The notes under the pieces: generated by a model | Seen by the model: only the letters and a program-made list of their open reading frames with translations | What the model was told of the DNA's origin: nothing | Database searches by the model: none | In this document: piece by piece, positions 5,973-7,702 of the stretch | Layout: the number at the start of each line of letters is the position of its first letter | How positions within the stretch are numbered: position 1 is the first letter of the stretch | Program-made: the position numbers and the translations under genes | From: an uncultured Bacillota bacterium | GTDB lineage: Bacteria > Bacillota > UBA994 > UBA5500 | Direction of reading: 5' to 3' | Assembly (NCBI GenBank): GCA_937874815.1 | Contig: CALNBW010000193.1 | Location: forward strand, 1-7,702 | DNA: 7,702 nucleotides

Positions 5973-6931
5973 AACCCTTTGTTGGCGTGTTTGAAAAACC
6001 CTTGAATGATTTTGTAGCCCTAAAGCGTTCGTTAGGCTTCAAATATGACGTGGCGGCCGACGAACTCTACCGATTCTCCAAGTTCAGCGAAACTCTTCAG
6101 TTGCAGGAGCCAATCCTGAACAAGGATGTTGTGCTTGCCTGGAATGCAAAACGCGCTACCGAGTCGCTAACAACACAATCGCGAAGGATTTATACCCTTA
6201 GGCAGTTTGCGCTCTATCTTCAAAGCATAGGCAGCCAAGCTTATGTAACCTCACCAGACAGAAATCCCCACCGCCAAAGTCATATTCCCTTCATCTTCAC
6301 CCACCTAGAAATTGAGCATATTCTATTGAACAGCGATCAACTGAGGAAACGGGGGCACTCTACCACTCCTGCTGTCATTCCTGTACTACTGCGCATGCTA
6401 TATGGCTGCGGGTTGCGTATTTCTGAAGCAGTGAGCCTTCAGAATAAGCACGTAGATTTACAGCGAGGAATATTAGAGATTAAGCAAGGTAAGTTCGACA
6501 AGGATCGGGTAATTCCTATGTCCGATACACTCAGCCAGGTTTGTCGTCAGTATTACCGGACCATTCATCAGCGCTCCTCCGCTGATGATTATTTCTTCCT
6601 GAAAGCTGACCGTCACCCTATTACCGCCGACAACGTATACAGGCGGTTTCGAGAAATCCTTTGGGAAAGCGGAATTTCCCACGGGGGCAAGGGTAAAGGG
6701 CCTCGTGTGCACGACCTTAGACACACATTTGCGGTTCATGCGTTGAAAAGGGCCGTGGAAAAAGGAATAGATCTATACTGTGCGTTGCCAATTTTGTCTG
6801 TTTACATGGGGCACGCATCAGTGGAAGCAACCAGCCAGTACGTCCGGCTAACAGCGGATGTTTTCCCGGACATCCAGGCAGCATTAGAACAAATCTACGG
6901 CCAGGTTATCCCCGAGGTGATCTGGGAATGA
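5969..6931 (+). CDS. ritB: Tyrosine recombinase, second gene of trio (RitB-like)
   Basis: The protein has 320 residues. ATG 5969 overlaps the TGA of the preceding gene and has AGGAGGT at 5954-5960, eight bases ahead, so it also has its own strong ribosome binding site. Residues 1-95 form the core-binding domain. The catalytic domain runs from about 108 to 300 with R150 (GCGLRISEA), K175 (KQGKFDKDR), H248-D-L-R251, H282 (YMGHAS) and nucleophile Y291. All six canonical positions are intact, so it should be active. It lacks the long N-terminal extension of the first recombinase. The ATGA overlap to the third gene argues for one polycistronic message and fixed stoichiometry. Confidence 0.88.
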   Translation: MKPFVGVFEKPLNDFVALKRSLGFKYDVAADELYRFSKFSETLQLQEPILNKDVVLAWNAKRATESLTTQSRRIYTLRQFALYLQSIGSQAYVTSPDRNPHRQSHIPFIFTHLEIEHILLNSDQLRKRGHSTTPAVIPVLLRMLYGCGLRISEAVSLQNKHVDLQRGILEIKQGKFDKDRVIPMSDTLSQVCRQYYRTIHQRSSADDYFFLKADRHPITADNVYRRFREILWESGISHGGKGKGPRVHDLRHTFAVHALKRAVEKGIDLYCALPILSVYMGHASVEATSQYVRLTADVFPDIQAALEQIYGQVIPEVIWE

Positions 6932-7702
6932 AACCAACTAGTTTTGCCTACCACCTAACAGAGTATTTGTCAAAGTTTCTACCTGGCAGAGTCGGCGTCA
7001 GCAGGAACACTATCATGTCGTACCGTGATGCGTTTTCTCTTTTGCTCCGGTTTTGTTCCGAAGAAAAAGGCATGAGGGTAGAAAATGTCACCATAGGTAC
7101 GCTGCAACGGGATTTCATTGAAGAATTTTTGGACTGGCTTGAAACAGACCGTGGTTGCTCCACTTCAACGCGGAATCACAGGTTGGCAGTAATCCATGCA
7201 TTCTTCCGTTATCTCCAATTGGAGGAACCTAGCCAGCTTTATCTTTGCCAACAGATCCTCGCTATTCCCATGAAAAGAACACCCCAGAAGACCATTGAGT
7301 ATTTGCCGCTAGATGCAGTGAAAGCAATCATGGAGTCGCCAAATCTAAGCACCGTAATGGGAAGAAGAGATCTGGTCTTACTAAGCTTGCTGTACGACAC
7401 AGGGGCTCGAGTGCAGGAAGTCGCTGACCTAGTCGTGGCCGACGTTCGGCTTGAGAATCCAGCTACCGTGAGGATTACAGGCAAGGGTAACAAGAGCAGG
7501 CTTGTGCCTTTAATGACGCCTACAGCCAAGTTAATTGACCAATACATGTCTGAACAGAACCTGAAGGTCATCGCACACCGGGCCAGACCACTTTTTCAGA
7601 ATAGAGCCCAAGCTAAACTGACGCGCGCAGGGATTGCCTACATTCTTGAGAAGCACGTCGAAAATGCACGACAGCGTTACCCTAATCTCATCCCTGATGT
7701 TG
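6928..7702 (+). CDS. ritC: Tyrosine recombinase, third gene of trio (RitC-like), incomplete at right edge
   Basis: ATG 6928 overlaps the TGA of the second gene, and GAGGTGA at 6914-6920 lies seven bases upstream. The frame stays open for 258 codons to the window end. Residues 1-110 look like a core-binding domain. The catalytic domain begins near 125 with R161 (YDTGARVQEV) and K186 (TGKGNKSR). The HxxR, second His and tyrosine nucleophile would lie within the next hundred or so residues, beyond the window, so activity cannot be judged. The visible part is XerD/integrase-like and distinct in sequence from the other two recombinases, as expected for the third member of a trio. Confidence 0.85.
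   Translation, partial: MKPTSFAYHLTEYLSKFLPGRVGVSRNTIMSYRDAFSLLLRFCSEEKGMRVENVTIGTLQRDFIEEFLDWLETDRGCSTSTRNHRLAVIHAFFRYLQLEEPSQLYLCQQILAIPMKRTPQKTIEYLPLDAVKAIMESPNLSTVMGRRDLVLLSLLYDTGARVQEVADLVVADVRLENPATVRITGKGNKSRLVPLMTPTAKLIDQYMSEQNLKVIAHRARPLFQNRAQAKLTRAGIAYILEKHVENARQRYPNLIPDV

Larger units (their letters stand above)
4596..7702 (+). mobile_element. Recombinase-in-trio (RIT)-like element, left part
   Basis: Three consecutive tyrosine recombinase genes in the same direction, each pair joined by an ATGA stop/start overlap, begin about 140 nt after the transposase sequence breaks off. Three different tyrosine recombinases in the order of about 410, 320 and more than 258 residues is the published layout of RIT elements. 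The left end holds 13-bp repeats at 4596-4678. The right end lies beyond the window. Tn554 is a less likely relative: it has two recombinases and a small third protein that is not a recombinase. Confidence 0.75.

Noticed and set aside
6473..7571. Leftward open frames within the ritB and ritC region
   Set aside because: They are opposite to recombinase frames with intact catalytic motifs and coupled starts, and none has its own ribosome binding site or recognisable domain.
4734..7702. Tn554-like transposon
   Set aside because: Tn554 carries two tyrosine recombinases and a small third protein; here the third gene is itself a recombinase with a catalytic Arg and Lys, and the gene lengths fit a RIT element better.

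Overview
The window looks like a chromosomal or plasmid accessory region of a low-to-mid GC member of the Bacillota. Most genes have strong AGGAGG-type ribosome binding sites, a clean sigma-A-type promoter is visible, and a CadC/CadA-like metal resistance pair is present. The genus cannot be fixed from the sequence; a Negativicutes- or Clostridia-like host is only a guess.

Layout from left to right. (1) At 1-308, minus strand, is the 5' part of a membrane protein gene that resembles an ABC transporter permease of the FtsX/MacB type. (2) At 309-582 lies a control region in which two face-to-face sigma-A-like promoters share one AT-rich core; their -35 boxes lie in the arms of an 11-bp inverted repeat. 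(3) At 583-702, plus strand, is a 39-residue zinc-ribbon-like protein, followed by a 14-bp-stem terminator. (4) At 793-3651, minus strand, is a two-gene metal resistance operon: an ArsR/SmtB regulator with both an alpha3N-type (CxC) and an alpha5-type (DxHx10HxxH) metal site, then, 3 nt later, a P1B-2 Zn/Cd/Pb efflux ATPase with a very His- and Cys-rich N-terminus. Its promoter and a CATATGA-N8-TCATATG operator lie at 3690-3749. The regulator seems to start at an ATT codon behind an ideal Shine-Dalgarno. (5) From about 3768 an insertion sequence of the ISNCY/IS1202-like type begins. Its DDE transposase is cut off before the third catalytic residue. (6) From about 4596 to the right edge there is a second mobile element: three tandem tyrosine recombinase genes joined by ATGA overlaps, the organisation of a recombinase-in-trio (RIT) element. 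The third gene runs off the window.

How the parts fit. The regulator should repress its own operon until Zn, Cd or Pb binds, and the ATPase then exports the metal. The insertion sequence sits immediately upstream of that promoter. The RIT element appears to have inserted into the IS transposase gene, giving a nested structure whose right end is outside the window. The left end of the trio carries three copies of a 13-bp motif (two direct, one inverted) that are good candidates for recombinase binding sites, and the leader of the first recombinase gene can fold over part of its ribosome binding site.
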